In this document: positions 11,555-21,165 of the stretch, piece by piece
Position numbering within the stretch: position 1 is the stretch's first letter
How the letters are laid out: the number at the start of each line of letters is the position of its first letter
Assembly: GCA_947623455.1 (NCBI GenBank)
Contig: OX392534.1
Coordinates: forward strand, 36,523,426 to 36,587,425
DNA from: Mimachlamys varia
Taxonomy: Eukaryota > Mollusca > Bivalvia > Pectinida > Pectinidae
Direction: 5' to 3'
DNA: 64,000 bases
Translations under genes and position numbers: made by a program
Notes under the pieces: model-generated
What the model was told of the DNA's origin: nothing
Databases searched by the model: none
Seen by the model: only the letters and a program-made list of their open reading frames with translations

Positions 11555-12286
11555 GATACCGTTTCACAAAGCTTCGTAACTTAAGAACGTTCGTAAATAT
11601 TTACGAAAACGTTACGCAAAAAACGAATTTCATAAGTCCGTTTCACAAAGGTCTTCGTATCTTTTTTCGACATCCTCAATAACCTTATTGTTATACATCA
11701 TGAAGTCGACAAAAAATACTTACAATGACCGGCATTTATACTTAACAAATGTGTGATAACGATTGTTTTGATGTTGCACAACAATCTTATTAGCGTTCAA
11801 CGATTTTTGAAAATGTCGACGTCATTTCGCATAATAAGTTAATGCGGTTTTGAAATGAACGTATTTTCATTGCAAACGTTGACCCTACTTGGCTGACGTA
11901 GTATCATTTATGTGAGGTAAGGGTGCGACAATAGATACATATGTAGGTTAGGTGATGGATTTAATTGATAATATAAGAAAAATCCAATCCAACTTAATAT
12001 TGTTCTATTCTATTCCCAATTTCAATACGCACATACACACAAAAGAACTTCCCAACTTCATTGTCGACAAGATTCTCCATCACGGAGAGTGTTAGCCACA
12101 GTATGGAAATAAAGCACAATCGAAGCGTGAGTAGATGCTACGACGACATTTTCTCTCGTAACTTACGACAGGGTGGAGGTGGCGTAAAGTTACGCAAGGT
12201 TTTTGTGTAACGCTTAGTAATTAGTAAATCTGACTCACGTAAAAGTTACGAACGTTCGTAAGTTACGAAGCTTAGTGAAGCGGTAC
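11555..12286. mobile_element. Non-autonomous TIR element nested in RT relic
   Basis: Left end GATACCGTTTCACAAAGC, right end (reverse complement) GTACCGCTTCACTAAGC, both continuing into CTTCGTAACTTA and AACGTTCGTAA. CCTG flanks both sides (11551-11554 and 12287-12290), a possible 4-bp target duplication. No ORF. The interrupted relic resumes on the other side. Confidence 0.75.
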
Positions 12287-12510
12287 CCTGCACGTCTTTA
12301 TTCCCTGTGCTATAAGTTTGTTCGTCAACAGATTAAATCTATCACGAAGATCTCGATATTCAGAGAAAGCCCTAGAATAACGAATCAAGTGCGACGATGG
12401 AGAGGCAGGGATGTTACTATAAAGAAAGGGAAATTTGGATTTTTTTCCTCGGAACTCAATAAAGATATTGTCAACCAGGAATTCAAACTTTCGTACCATA
12501 TCTTCCTCAG
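12287..12510 (-). pseudogene. Reverse transcriptase C-terminal relic (probably Penelope-like)
   Basis: The minus strand reads EFLVDNIFIEFRGKKSKFPF with a joined downstream part SHLIRYSRAFSEYRDLRDRF and LLTNKLIAQG. The pattern SQLIRYxRAxxxYxDFxxR near the end of the protein is typical of a large RT family of aquatic animals that I take to be Penelope-like; the family name is from memory and uncertain. The relic is truncated and separated from its 3' block by the inserted TIR element. Confidence 0.6.
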
Positions 12511-12766
12511 TATATGCTATCCTAACTTTTGTTTTGTTAGAGCTCTAGTCTAGCAAAACTGGTATAAATTATGATGTTAATTGGCCAGATTTTTACCTGA
12601 CAAGTGATGATAGAGCTATGCGGGACGAAGACAACTATTATGTGACACCTTATGAATATCGTGACAGTACTAATGAAAGTTAAGCATTTGCTTTTTGCAC
12701 TAACAAAAAAAAATGTACTTTTTGTCTGTTACGGCTCCCCATTACCGTTACTCACACTGCCTTGTA

Positions 12767-13225
12767 GGACTCACACAACTAAATCAGCCTATCACGAAGT
12801 GTTTCATACGTTTGTAGTCCCTACTGAAAATTTGTTCCGGCTAAGTACAGTGATTCTGGGTAATTTAAATAGGTAATTGTTGACATATTCTGCATTGAAT
12901 GAAATCTGTAGATATTTAACTTTACAAAAATATATACTTTTGGTAGATTTCGATATGTAATGGCGGATTGATATGGGGTCAAAAGTCAGAGGGTGTTCCG
13001 GTCCCATTTCACTGGTTTGACATGTAAATTTCCGGTTGTCCGAAGCAGACGCCTGTAGCAAGCTAATATGCCAGTAAACTCCTCATTAAATGCCCCTTGA
13101 AGCCTTTGTCACGTATGTATCTGTGAATTTAGGCTGTTTTCACAAGTGTTGTACTTCAAATATTAAAGTTATTAGCTCGAAAGCTTAGTAATAACATATA
13201 GTAAATTATTTAGTTGTGTGAGTCC
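12767..13225. mobile_element. Complete MITE with TTGTA target duplication
   Basis: 459 bp bounded by GGACTCACACAACTAAAT and its inverted complement. It is flanked on both sides by TTGTA (12762-12766 and 13226-13230). Non-coding. Diverged copies lie at 4425-4845, 34674-34985, 39760-39915, 53490-53765 and probably 56365-56440. Confidence 0.92.
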
Positions 13226-13447
13226 TTGTAACTAAACGGGGCGAATATTTACCGGTATACAGGATATTGAAAAGACATTTCTCAATTTACACCAATCACG
13301 ATTGTCATTACACCATGTTCGTCCACTATTCATACAGACGACACATTTGAATTGTTTCCACATTGCGCTAACACCACAAATGGTGTAACATTGTGTGATC
13401 CCCTAAATGTGTTTTGATATCTTTAATTCATGTGTTTTATGTTTTAG

Positions 13448-13686
13448 ATACCTGATGAAAATGGTATTATCCCGATGGAAGTTGACCTTAGTCAGAAATG
13501 TCGTTCACGTTCTCTCAGCACTGACGTTGTGTTAATCCTAAGAACCCAATTAAATCGACAATACGGTCGTCTTGTGTTGGAGCTACCAATTTCCATCGGA
13601 TCCATGAGACAGTCGTTCACCATCTGCAACCCTGAAATATCGACAGGATACAACATTGTAGGCCGATTCTTTATAAACATTACCAA
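13448..13686 (+). CDS. Exon 6: extracellular segment with Cys pair
   Basis: Acceptor TTTTAG at 13447, donor CCAA/GTAAGG at 13687, 239 bp, phase 0 to phase 2. The translation IPDENGIIPMEVDLSQKC, then RTQLNRQYGRLVLELPISIG and SFTICNPEISTGYNIVG, has two Cys that could pair. The leftover AA joins the first base of exon 7 to give Lys, which confirms the junction. Part of the beta-rich repeat region; function unknown. Confidence 0.75.
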
Positions 13687-14009
13687 GTAAGGGAACATTA
13701 TACCGGTACGAATATATAGCGTTTTAAAATATCGCTTAATACATTCTATATCATAATATATTCTTCCACAATTCATCAAGATTGTTTTTTCCTTTTTCAC
13801 CTACTCATTGCATCAATGTAACGACAACATGATTACGTCACGACAACAATATTATGACGTCACGACAACATTTCCATCGCAAAGTAACCAATTCAATCAC
13901 GTCACGTCAGCATTGTATTGCGTTGATACAATACAAATAGCAATACCACAGCAAATATAACGAATTGTTATCCACAACGTATGTCAATAAAAGTTTTTGA
14001 GATGTTTAA

Positions 14010-14317
14010 AGCCGACAATGCAAGTTAAAAAGCGTTCTTGTTGAGATTTAAAAAAAAATATCGCAAAGTAAATTTTCAGAAAGTTTATGAGATGCTTCCT
14101 AACAGGTTCCTAAGGAATGGCAGACATTTTAGTTTTTTGCCTTGCTTGGAAACGAGAATCGGCTTCCCTGGGTATAAAAGGCAACCAGATTGTCAAACCG
14201 GTTTTTGTCATTCCTTAGTAACGTGTTAGGGGGCATCTCAGAAGCTTTCTAAAAAGTTGACTTTGCCAAATTTTCTTTAATCTCAACAAAAAAGCTTTTT
14301 AACTTGTATTGTCAGCT
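14010..14317. mobile_element. MITE with TTAA target duplication, deletion derivative of the 6161-7293 family
   Basis: TTAA (14006-14009) precedes AGCCGACAATGCAAGTTAAA, and the complementary right end (AACTTGTATTGTCAGCT) is followed by TTAA (14318-14321). The left arm (~195 bp) is complete, the right arm is cut to about 114 bp, and the central 0.8 kb of the longer relative is missing. Confidence 0.93.
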
Positions 14318-14428
14318 TTAAGCTTAAACACTTTTACACATGCTTTATATTTGTGTAACCCTAAAGATACTACCGTCTTTAATATGCTCTGGTATATTAT
14401 TGTTTGTTATTCTTAATATTCTTTACAG

Positions 14429-14657
14429 ACTTGATGACGAGATAATAGAGAAAGTGTTCGTTGATATGTCACCATTGACAAATATACCGTTCCCGGACAT
14501 CGATGGTGTACACAACCGTATTACCTTGAACATGGCTGTGACGTTTACGGACAAAAATATGTATGTAAACAACAGAACTATGTTGTTTAAAGCTAGTATC
14601 ATCAGCAACAACAGACCAATCTGGACAGGGGAGTTACCAATAGCCAAACCAGAAATT
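14429..14657 (+). CDS. Exon 7: beta-rich extracellular repeat
   Basis: Acceptor TTTACAG at 14428, donor ATT/GTAAGT at 14658. The 229 bp complete a Lys codon and end in phase 0. The segment LDDEIIEKVFVDMSPLTN followed by ITLNMAVTFTDKNMYVNN and IISNNRPIWTGELPIAK repeats the pattern of exons 3 and 5 (an ITLxMAV-type strand, a short loop, a hydrophobic strand, then Trp). That is the best internal evidence for a repeated beta-sandwich unit. Confidence 0.75.
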
Positions 14658-15658
14658 GTAAGTAGTCCGTGCACCACTCTTTCATAGGAAAAGGTAAGAT
14701 AACTGTTATGTTGTGCGTGGCCATGTTTTGAAAAGTATCATGCTATTGTCAATTATCATATAGATATGTAAACTTGTTTGAAGAGGCTGTCTATTTTATG
14801 ATTTGGTTACTAATTTCTGTTTAATGACTCTTTCGCAACTTTGATTCGATGACAAACGATTTAACTGTGCACATGTACAAATATACTTGCTGAATCTAAC
14901 ATATGGTCTATGATTTCCAGAGTTTTGCACATGGAGTACTATTTTTTATAGCTGCAAAGCCTGCTCACAGCACAGCAAAACTCCTGCATGTGATTTAACT
15001 GTTTTTCGCCAAGAAGCTAAATATCTGCTTGACTGTCTCCGTCACAGCAATACAGTTCACATAAAAATTAACATAATCATAATTCATATGATACAAATCT
15101 ATACAGTGGCTAAAAAAAGACGGTTCCGTTTATTTTTAATTCCGTACTATTTATAGACCAATTAATTGTACCAAATCGTGCGTGTGTGAGAAGAGAAGCG
15201 CAAAGCTGAACGAACGATAGTTAGATCGCCCAGTTGTGTACGCCATGGTGAACGATACTTGAACGTTGTGTGCACGATGTGTACATTATGTATACCATTT
15301 TTGGTGCGTTATGCGTTACAACAGCTGTATAATTCGTTATGTTAATTTGAGATATTTCTCTTATTTCTTAATGAAAACTAAATATGTTATGCATTTCTAA
15401 ATAGATGTTTTGTAATTTCATTATTTTGATAAATTTGAACTGACTAGCTATAACCACCAAAATTGTCCCAACCAAGAAAGATGCTAATTTATTTTTACAG
15501 TTCTTGCTAGTAAGATATTACAGGGAGAAAATATTTTTAACACGTCTGCTATATAGGACAACTTTTCAGAATGAATTGCATAAGATTGTATTGATAAAAC
15601 AAATGTGTAATTTTAAACAAATACAGTCGTTATGCATGTTTTTATTCTTTGTTTTAAG
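14658..15658. other. Intron 7
   Basis: AT-rich non-coding; no recognised element. It ends in the acceptor TTCTTTGTTTTAAG. Confidence 0.6.
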
Positions 15659-15778
15659 GAGTACTATCCTGATTTCATAGTCATGACAGGGATCGAAAAA
15701 ATTGCTGGCGTCAACTCCCAGAACATCTGGTATCACTACAGCATAAACGGTTCCTATTTTCATCAACAGGCATTAGTG
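15659..15778 (+). CDS. Exon 8: short extracellular segment
   Basis: Acceptor TTTTAAG at 15658, donor GTG/GTACGT at 15779. It is exactly 40 codons, phase 0 to phase 0. It encodes EYYPDFIVMTGIEKIAG and then NIWYHYSINGSYFHQQALV, with one N-glycosylation site. Short, but phase-consistent with both neighbours. Confidence 0.65.
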
Positions 15779-16930
15779 GTACGTTTAATTTTGTATGTTT
15801 TGTTTCCTGGCTCTTTTCTTTAACTTTAGGCCAATTTTTGTTATGCTAATTTGTGAAATCCATTGCCTTTATACTAGCCTATATTTATCTTCCTCTTAGG
15901 CTTGATTCCTAGTATGCTTTGGTGTCTATTTTTATTTGACTGCATTGATGTTTGACCCTTTAATTTTCGTTGATACTTGGAATTCCTGAGATTTAAACTA
16001 TTATGAATTTCCTGAAGGTTGATTCCCCTGAGTCTGATGATGTCCTAATACTTGCTTTATATTTGATTTTTACCTAATACTTATTCAAATTTGAATTGTA
16101 TGGTGCTTGGTCTAAAGCTAACTACTTTGTTCTTGATATTATTAAAATTCAAATATGCTAGCTCCATTTCGTATGCCTAGCTGCATGTTAATTTGACGGT
16201 GAACTTTGACCCTACTCGACTTCCGTTATGCCAGAGCTTTATTATATTTTCCTTTTGGAGGCTCTTTTAAATCGCTTTTAGACAGGAGTTTGTACAAATA
16301 CAAGATCTAAATGAACACATACCTTTATTTGTATACTTATATGTTTGTATACGTAAAATGATCAAAAGTAAAATAAAAGTCCATGCAACACATGGATTTG
16401 CTGATAACCGTTTTCATGAAAGCAAAATCAGAGAGTACCGATGAACCAAGAAAATACAATCGCACTCAAATTCGATGAAACTAGAAGCAGAATATAACAA
16501 AGGAAAATATTTACACGGACTCCCTGGAAAAATTTCAAGAAAGCAAGACCAGCTGTTTTAGTAGAGCAAGCGACTTTCGCATCGACGACACGCGCCGTGT
16601 AAATCTAGGTCACATCAAATTAGATGGCTCGTCTTCAAGCTGAAAATATAGTTTATTGATACGCTGATTACACTTTCAGTTGCCCAGGGTTCGAATTTGT
16701 GTCTTACCTGTTGCAATGATCTGACATTAATCTGTTTCTTTATTTCCCTATTTCATCTTTTCGTAAGATATTTATATTTTAACAATCATTATTTATTTAT
16801 ATAATAGTTAAACATGCATAAATATATCCCTGTCCTAGCAAATATCGGATAAACTTGCCATTATTGTATAATTAACTTTTTATTTAATACAAAACGTATT
16901 AGTTTAATTCAGGTGATTTATTTTGTACAG
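15779..16930. other. Intron 8
   Basis: Non-coding. It contains a decayed minus-strand copy of the dispersed RT-associated block at about 16420-16640 and otherwise nothing recognised. Confidence 0.6.
16420..16640 (-). mobile_element. Dispersed RT-associated 3' block (decayed copy)
   Basis: Landmarks shared with 11230-11554 and 37270-37600 include AATCAGAGAGTACCGATG, GATGAAACTAGAAGCAGAA, ACACGGACTCCCTGGAAAA and GTGTAAATCTAGGTCACA. Confidence 0.6.
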
Positions 16931-17045
16931 TTTGAATCCGGCAGTGATGAGTACGTTTTTGAGTTTCCGAAGGTCATCGCCTATTTTCATATTTCGGCTG
17001 ACTCCTGTGTTGTCATTTGCAATGTCGAAACTTCATGGCTCCCTT
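16931..17045 (+). CDS. Exon 9: short extracellular segment
   Basis: Acceptor TGTACAG at 16930, donor CCTT/GTAAGT at 17046, 115 bp, phase 0 to phase 1. It reads FESGSDEYVFEFPKVIAYF followed by SADSCVVICNVETSWLP, with two Cys. The split codon completes as Leu in exon 10. Confidence 0.7.
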
Positions 17046-17597
17046 GTAAGTACTATTTTCGACAATTTAAGAATAGAAGTGCTTTCAGTTGGCTTCCATA
17101 GGCAATATGAATGTCTAATTGGAATTAAAATTGCCTATATATGCAAACTAGAAGCAGTTACCCTTTTTATTTCTCAGCAATTAGTTAAAATAATGTATTT
17201 ATCGCGATGCTTGTTTTTTGGAAAAAAACAGCCATCGTCCGGGATGGTCAATGGTATCCAACATAATAATTTTGACATCATGATAATGATGACGTCAATA
17301 ATCGGTCAATATGATTCATGGCTTTATGAATTTTCGCCGAATTCGGAAGTGTCATAAAATGACAATGCCATGCAATTTTAAATATTATATAATGAAAGTT
17401 AATAAAAGCAATCCAAGTTTCCAATTAACATTTCATATTGGCAATGTTTAAACATCTTTGTAATCATCTTGACTACCCTCATAAAAAGAAAATATGTTGT
17501 GTATTAGTTATTGTATGTTACCGGAGGCAAACATATCTAATAATCTGGCATTCAAAAATGAAAAATCGACGTTCATGAATGTGTAATTGTTTTTCAG

Positions 17598-17836
17598 TGA
17601 AAGATTATATCACTATAGTAAATGATAAGAACAACAGGATTTTGAGGATGGTACCATATGCCCTTGACAACGACTCAGACACGTGTTTTGACTTACCCAT
17701 ACCAGGGGAAGTTCCGTCCATGCTGTGGCTTATGATTAAAAAGCTGAGTCTCTTCGGTGTGACATCAACAAAATTTGTGGTTCATATCACTGGTGAAGAC
17801 ATCGTGTGTGCACGTGTTGGACAGAAAAGTCTCGCA
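17598..17836 (+). CDS. Exon 10: first half of F5/8C-like (fucolectin-type) domain
   Basis: Acceptor TTTTTCAG at 17597, donor GCA/GTAAGT at 17837, 239 bp, phase 1 to phase 0. PYALDNDSDTCFDLP resembles the AVDGDxxTCF opening of discoidin/fucolectin modules. LWLMIKKLSLFGVTS with TKFVVHITGEDIVC fits the following buried strands. These domains usually bind carbohydrate or phospholipid in secreted proteins; the WWxVDL core of classical members is not obvious, so the assignment is tentative. Confidence 0.7.
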
Positions 17837-19216
17837 GTAAGTTAAAGTTGTATTCGAAATTTGAACCAAACGGAAATTAAGGTGTCTACGTATTATAATG
17901 CACTTTGATGTCGCTTGTTACTGATGATAAAAAGTTTGCTATAACAGATGAAAGTAAGACTTTTAAGGTTACAAATGATAGCATTATGAATACCGGTATT
18001 ATTATTCAATGATAACTCTTGCTTTCTTATATACTAAACAACGTTACAGGTAGATTATGACATTCTTTAAAAGGAAAACATTATTATTACAAATACATTG
18101 CAAAATCAGATAAGTATCTTATTTCTGTTGTGTTATTGTCCTTGGTAGAATATAGACCTGTACGAATAAGAAAATAACAATGAACAAAATTGTTCACTTT
18201 TAGTCTTTTTAAAGGCCCAATATACGTAACTTCAGAAATTTTTCGTAATTTTGAAAAATTCCGAAAAAAATCCAGTTGATATCCATGCAAAAATAAGCCT
18301 TAATCGAAGTAAACATAAGGGGTTACTAACAAGAAACTCTTGACAGAAAAATCCAAAGAATAAAAATAAGTCAAATGGGGCCCGCTTCAACAACAAGCCG
18401 AAGTTAGAAGGCACTTCAAAATGGACGTGTGTTTACAAATACCGAGTTTCAACTACCGCCGTACCGGTTACCGCGTAAGAATTCATCTTGAATATTGGTG
18501 ATACAGTATCAATTAACTTAACTAAATATATAATAATAAAAAGTTATTAAGTTTGATTTTCGCTTCAAGTTCTGCCGAAGGTTACGTATATTGGTCCTTT
18601 AAAGTTATTGAGATTGTTTTTGAAAACATTCAACAAAAACATTCTTGTATATAAGTTCAGCAATTTAGACATTGTTATGTCAATAAAATAAGCCGGATTT
18701 CTAACTATTTGCAGTACAACGTAAAGATATTGAACAATACAATAACTTTTCTGCAATCAATATATTTTTTCTAAGAAATCGAATCTTTCGCATACGTAGT
18801 GAAGTAATTTTAGCACTTATGGGGATTCAAAATTCCGAGTTTTACATTTTTTTATTGAAGAGAGTATACACATAATGGCATCCCAAGCTTTGATAAAGCC
18901 ATTATATTCTTGTGTACCATATCGCACTATGAATATTAAACCGTTTTTCTTTGTAAGTAGGAAATATTGCGCGAATTCGGTGTTGCAGGAACTTTATTTT
19001 ATAATTCAGTTATCGAGAAAAGGGCTAATTTCCAGTTTATAGTTTTAGTGTTTCCATTTTTTATTCTGATGATTTGGGAAAATCTATAATTAACAATTAT
19101 CTAAAAGGGAGTTCTCCCGATGAAAGAGTTTTGATAATTTACATGGCATTTCTAATAGACCATAGTTTGGTTGTTTTTTGTTCTTATTTATCTGACAAAG
19201 CATACATCATTTTCAG
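17837..19216. other. Intron 10
   Basis: Non-coding; it contains the MITE at 18213-18598. No other feature seen. Confidence 0.6.
18213..18598. mobile_element. 386-bp MITE with TTAA target duplication (AGGCCC family)
   Basis: The termini AGGCCCAATATACGTAAC and its complement (GTTACGTATATTGGTCCT, one mismatch) are flanked by TTAA at 18209-18212 and 18599-18602. A second copy with the same structure is at 54965-55349 inside receptor gene C. Non-coding. Confidence 0.92.
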
Positions 19217-19501
19217 GTGGGAACCTCTGGGCCTTCTTTCAATAACCAATGCAGCATCGAATCGGAAATAGTGTTTTGCAAACTCCTGTCAGAAAATACA
19301 AATGGTACTCTAACACAATGTGACATTGAATGTGAATGTAAAGGAACGTCAGACTGTACAAACGTTCATATCATCACACAAAACACCAACAAGGATGTCT
19401 GGAAGTTGTGTGAACTTACCATGGTGGACGTGGTACCAATACCCCCGAACCGTGTTAACCAACCAACGTCGACTTCGAAAAAAATACTTCCAACTGGATA
19501 A
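19217..19501 (+). CDS. Terminal exon 11: second half of F5/8C-like domain, stop
   Basis: Acceptor ATTTTCAG at 19216, 94 codons and TAA at 19499-19501. The seven Cys in QCSIESEIVFCKLL, CDIECECKGTSDC and WKLCELTMVD, and the CTNVHI/KLCELTMVD ending, match the way molluscan fucolectin-like F5/8C modules close. The tail after the domain is short (PPNRVNQPTSTSKK region) with no membrane anchor, so the protein should be secreted. Confidence 0.78.
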   Translation: MGTSGPSFNNQCSIESEIVFCKLLSENTNGTLTQCDIECECKGTSDCTNVHIITQNTNKDVWKLCELTMVDVVPIPPNRVNQPTSTSKKILPTG

Positions 19502-21165
19502 ACAATGACAGCTTTCGATATAACAGGAAATCATGAACAGTTGACTTTTATGTCAATTTATGTCGACATATGGAGAATATTATGTACACTTGTTATCAAT
19601 TAACCCATAACAACATATAGCTATCTTAACACTGCATCTACTTTGTCAATTATTCTTGGGGGGAGGGGGAGGGACGAGGGATAGATGGATGTAATGTAGG
19701 TGAATCGCATAGGATTTCGCTAGATACGAATGTATTTAAACTTTGGATATTGACTATGCATCCTTCTATGTACAAAAGATGTTCTTCGGAGTTTTAAAAT
19801 GCCCTTACGACAGCTTCGTTTTGACAATAGATACTTTGAAACTATGAACCATTATGCTCATTGGTGTACTCATTTTTATGATTGACAATGATGTATCGGA
19901 TCCCATTTCGAGAACTTGATGTTTACTTGAATGTGAACAAGATTTACATAGCGGATGTCGTCGATGAAGCAAAGGACTTTTAATCTTCCGGAACACCTTG
20001 TCTTATTATCTTGTACAAGGGTTTCATATGGATCTTTTGTTTTGGTATTTTGCCCCTTTTTGAGTATGGATTTTGATTTTGCTCACTCTCCGATATTCTC
20101 TTATTTGTTTTATTCCCTCTCGAGAACATTATAGCTGCACAAACTTTCAATGATTCCTCACGATTTAAATGACTTAGACGTACATATATACATATACAAG
20201 TATGAGGACTTCATTACATAACCAATGATATTTGTATTTCGACCAAATTTAATTAGACAATGAACGACAACTCTAAACCATAAAATTTAGTTTTGTGTGG
20301 ATAACCTTTTCAGATGTTTTGAGAACTCGTTTTGAGTTTTTAATCCAGGGTATTTTATGGTAAAACACAGTTCGAACCGTTCCTCTATAGCCTTGATACT
20401 CATATTTATCCCCTTTAGTTGTGTTTCATAATGCAAAATTTGAAATAAAAGATCACTCCTCATTGTATTAATACATTTATGAATTAAATAAGTTTTATAA
20501 ACCTGTTTTTCTTGCTTCTACAATAGTTCAGGCATTCCGTTTTCCACCGTATGGCTCCGTTCATTACTGAGGAGTCCAAAATGTGTTTTTTTTTTCATAA
20601 TGTATCTACTGATTGATTTAAGAGTTGGAGGGAAGATGTGTATGTAACGATCTTCTGTTATTACAATAATATTTCTTACTTATGTTGTAATGAAGGCCGA
20701 GCTAGTCTTAGGAGCTTTACATCAGTGTGAAGTTATGGCGTCAAAATCAAATGAGAAAAAAATTAAATGAACCCTATGTCGATATCTGTCTCTATGTCAT
20801 TTTAATCCTTGTTGGCATTCCTGATTCTTTGTGAAATATGTCTCATATAGTAAGTTTAGCTATCGAAATTTGTCACAAAGAAATTTAATAATTTAAGGCC
20901 TTAACATCATGTGCTGAATTTATTTCTGTCAGTGTACACTGCTTATAAAATGTATTCTTTGAGTGAACAAAACATTTGATTTAATCTGTATTTCCTACAG
21001 ACTGCACGTGGTTTACACAACCATATAGCGTAGTAATAACAAGGTGTATTATTCTCTTGTGTTGAATTGTGGGGTGTACGGACGGCAGATTTAATGATAA
21101 TAATTATTTCTGAATACCGGAGGGTCATAGCTAAACCTATAATGTATGTTTTGTTTTCAATTCAT
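19502..21165. other. 3' flank of the secreted-protein gene
   Basis: No gene seen. It holds a plus-strand copy of the dispersed RT-associated block (about 19870-20110). An AATAAA hexamer at 20444-20449 is a possible polyadenylation signal, far from the stop. Confidence 0.5.
19870..20110 (+). mobile_element. Dispersed RT-associated 3' block
   Basis: It contains TCCCATTTCGAGAACTTGAT, GTCGTCGATGAAGCAAAGGA and CCGGAACACCTTGTCTTATT, matching the block at 38990-39200. Confidence 0.7.

Larger units (their letters stand above)
9885..13447. other. Intron 5, rich in mobile elements
   Basis: It holds a dispersed reverse-transcriptase-associated block (11230-11554), a TIR element inserted in it (11555-12286), the rest of the RT relic (12287-12510) and a complete MITE (12767-13225). 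The 9885-11229 part shows nothing recognisable beyond a possible decayed copy of the dispersed block near 10660-10780. Confidence 0.6.
461..19501 (+). other. Gene span: secreted multidomain glycoprotein, F5/8C-like C-terminus (5' incomplete)
   Basis: Eleven exons (461-750, 3223-3810, 5675-5972, 8325-8494, 9426-9884, 13448-13686, 14429-14657, 15659-15778, 16931-17045, 17598-17836, 19217-19501) join through GT-AG introns with a continuous frame. They total 3032 bp, giving 1009 residues after a split first codon. The product has no transmembrane segment, many N-X-S/T sites, a Ser/Thr-rich repeat segment, beta-rich repeats containing Phe/Ile-x-Ile/Leu strands, and a C-terminal Cys-rich module resembling F5/8 type C (fucolectin-like) domains. 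A secreted or matrix/lectin role is inferred. I do not recognise the whole protein. Introns carry many MITEs and a SINE. Extra in-frame exons in the largest introns cannot be excluded. Confidence 0.75.

Noticed and set aside
17087..17357. Extension of exon 9 as a longer ORF in another frame
   Set aside because: The exon 9 donor at 17046 gives phase-consistent joining to exon 10; the long frame continues through intronic sequence.
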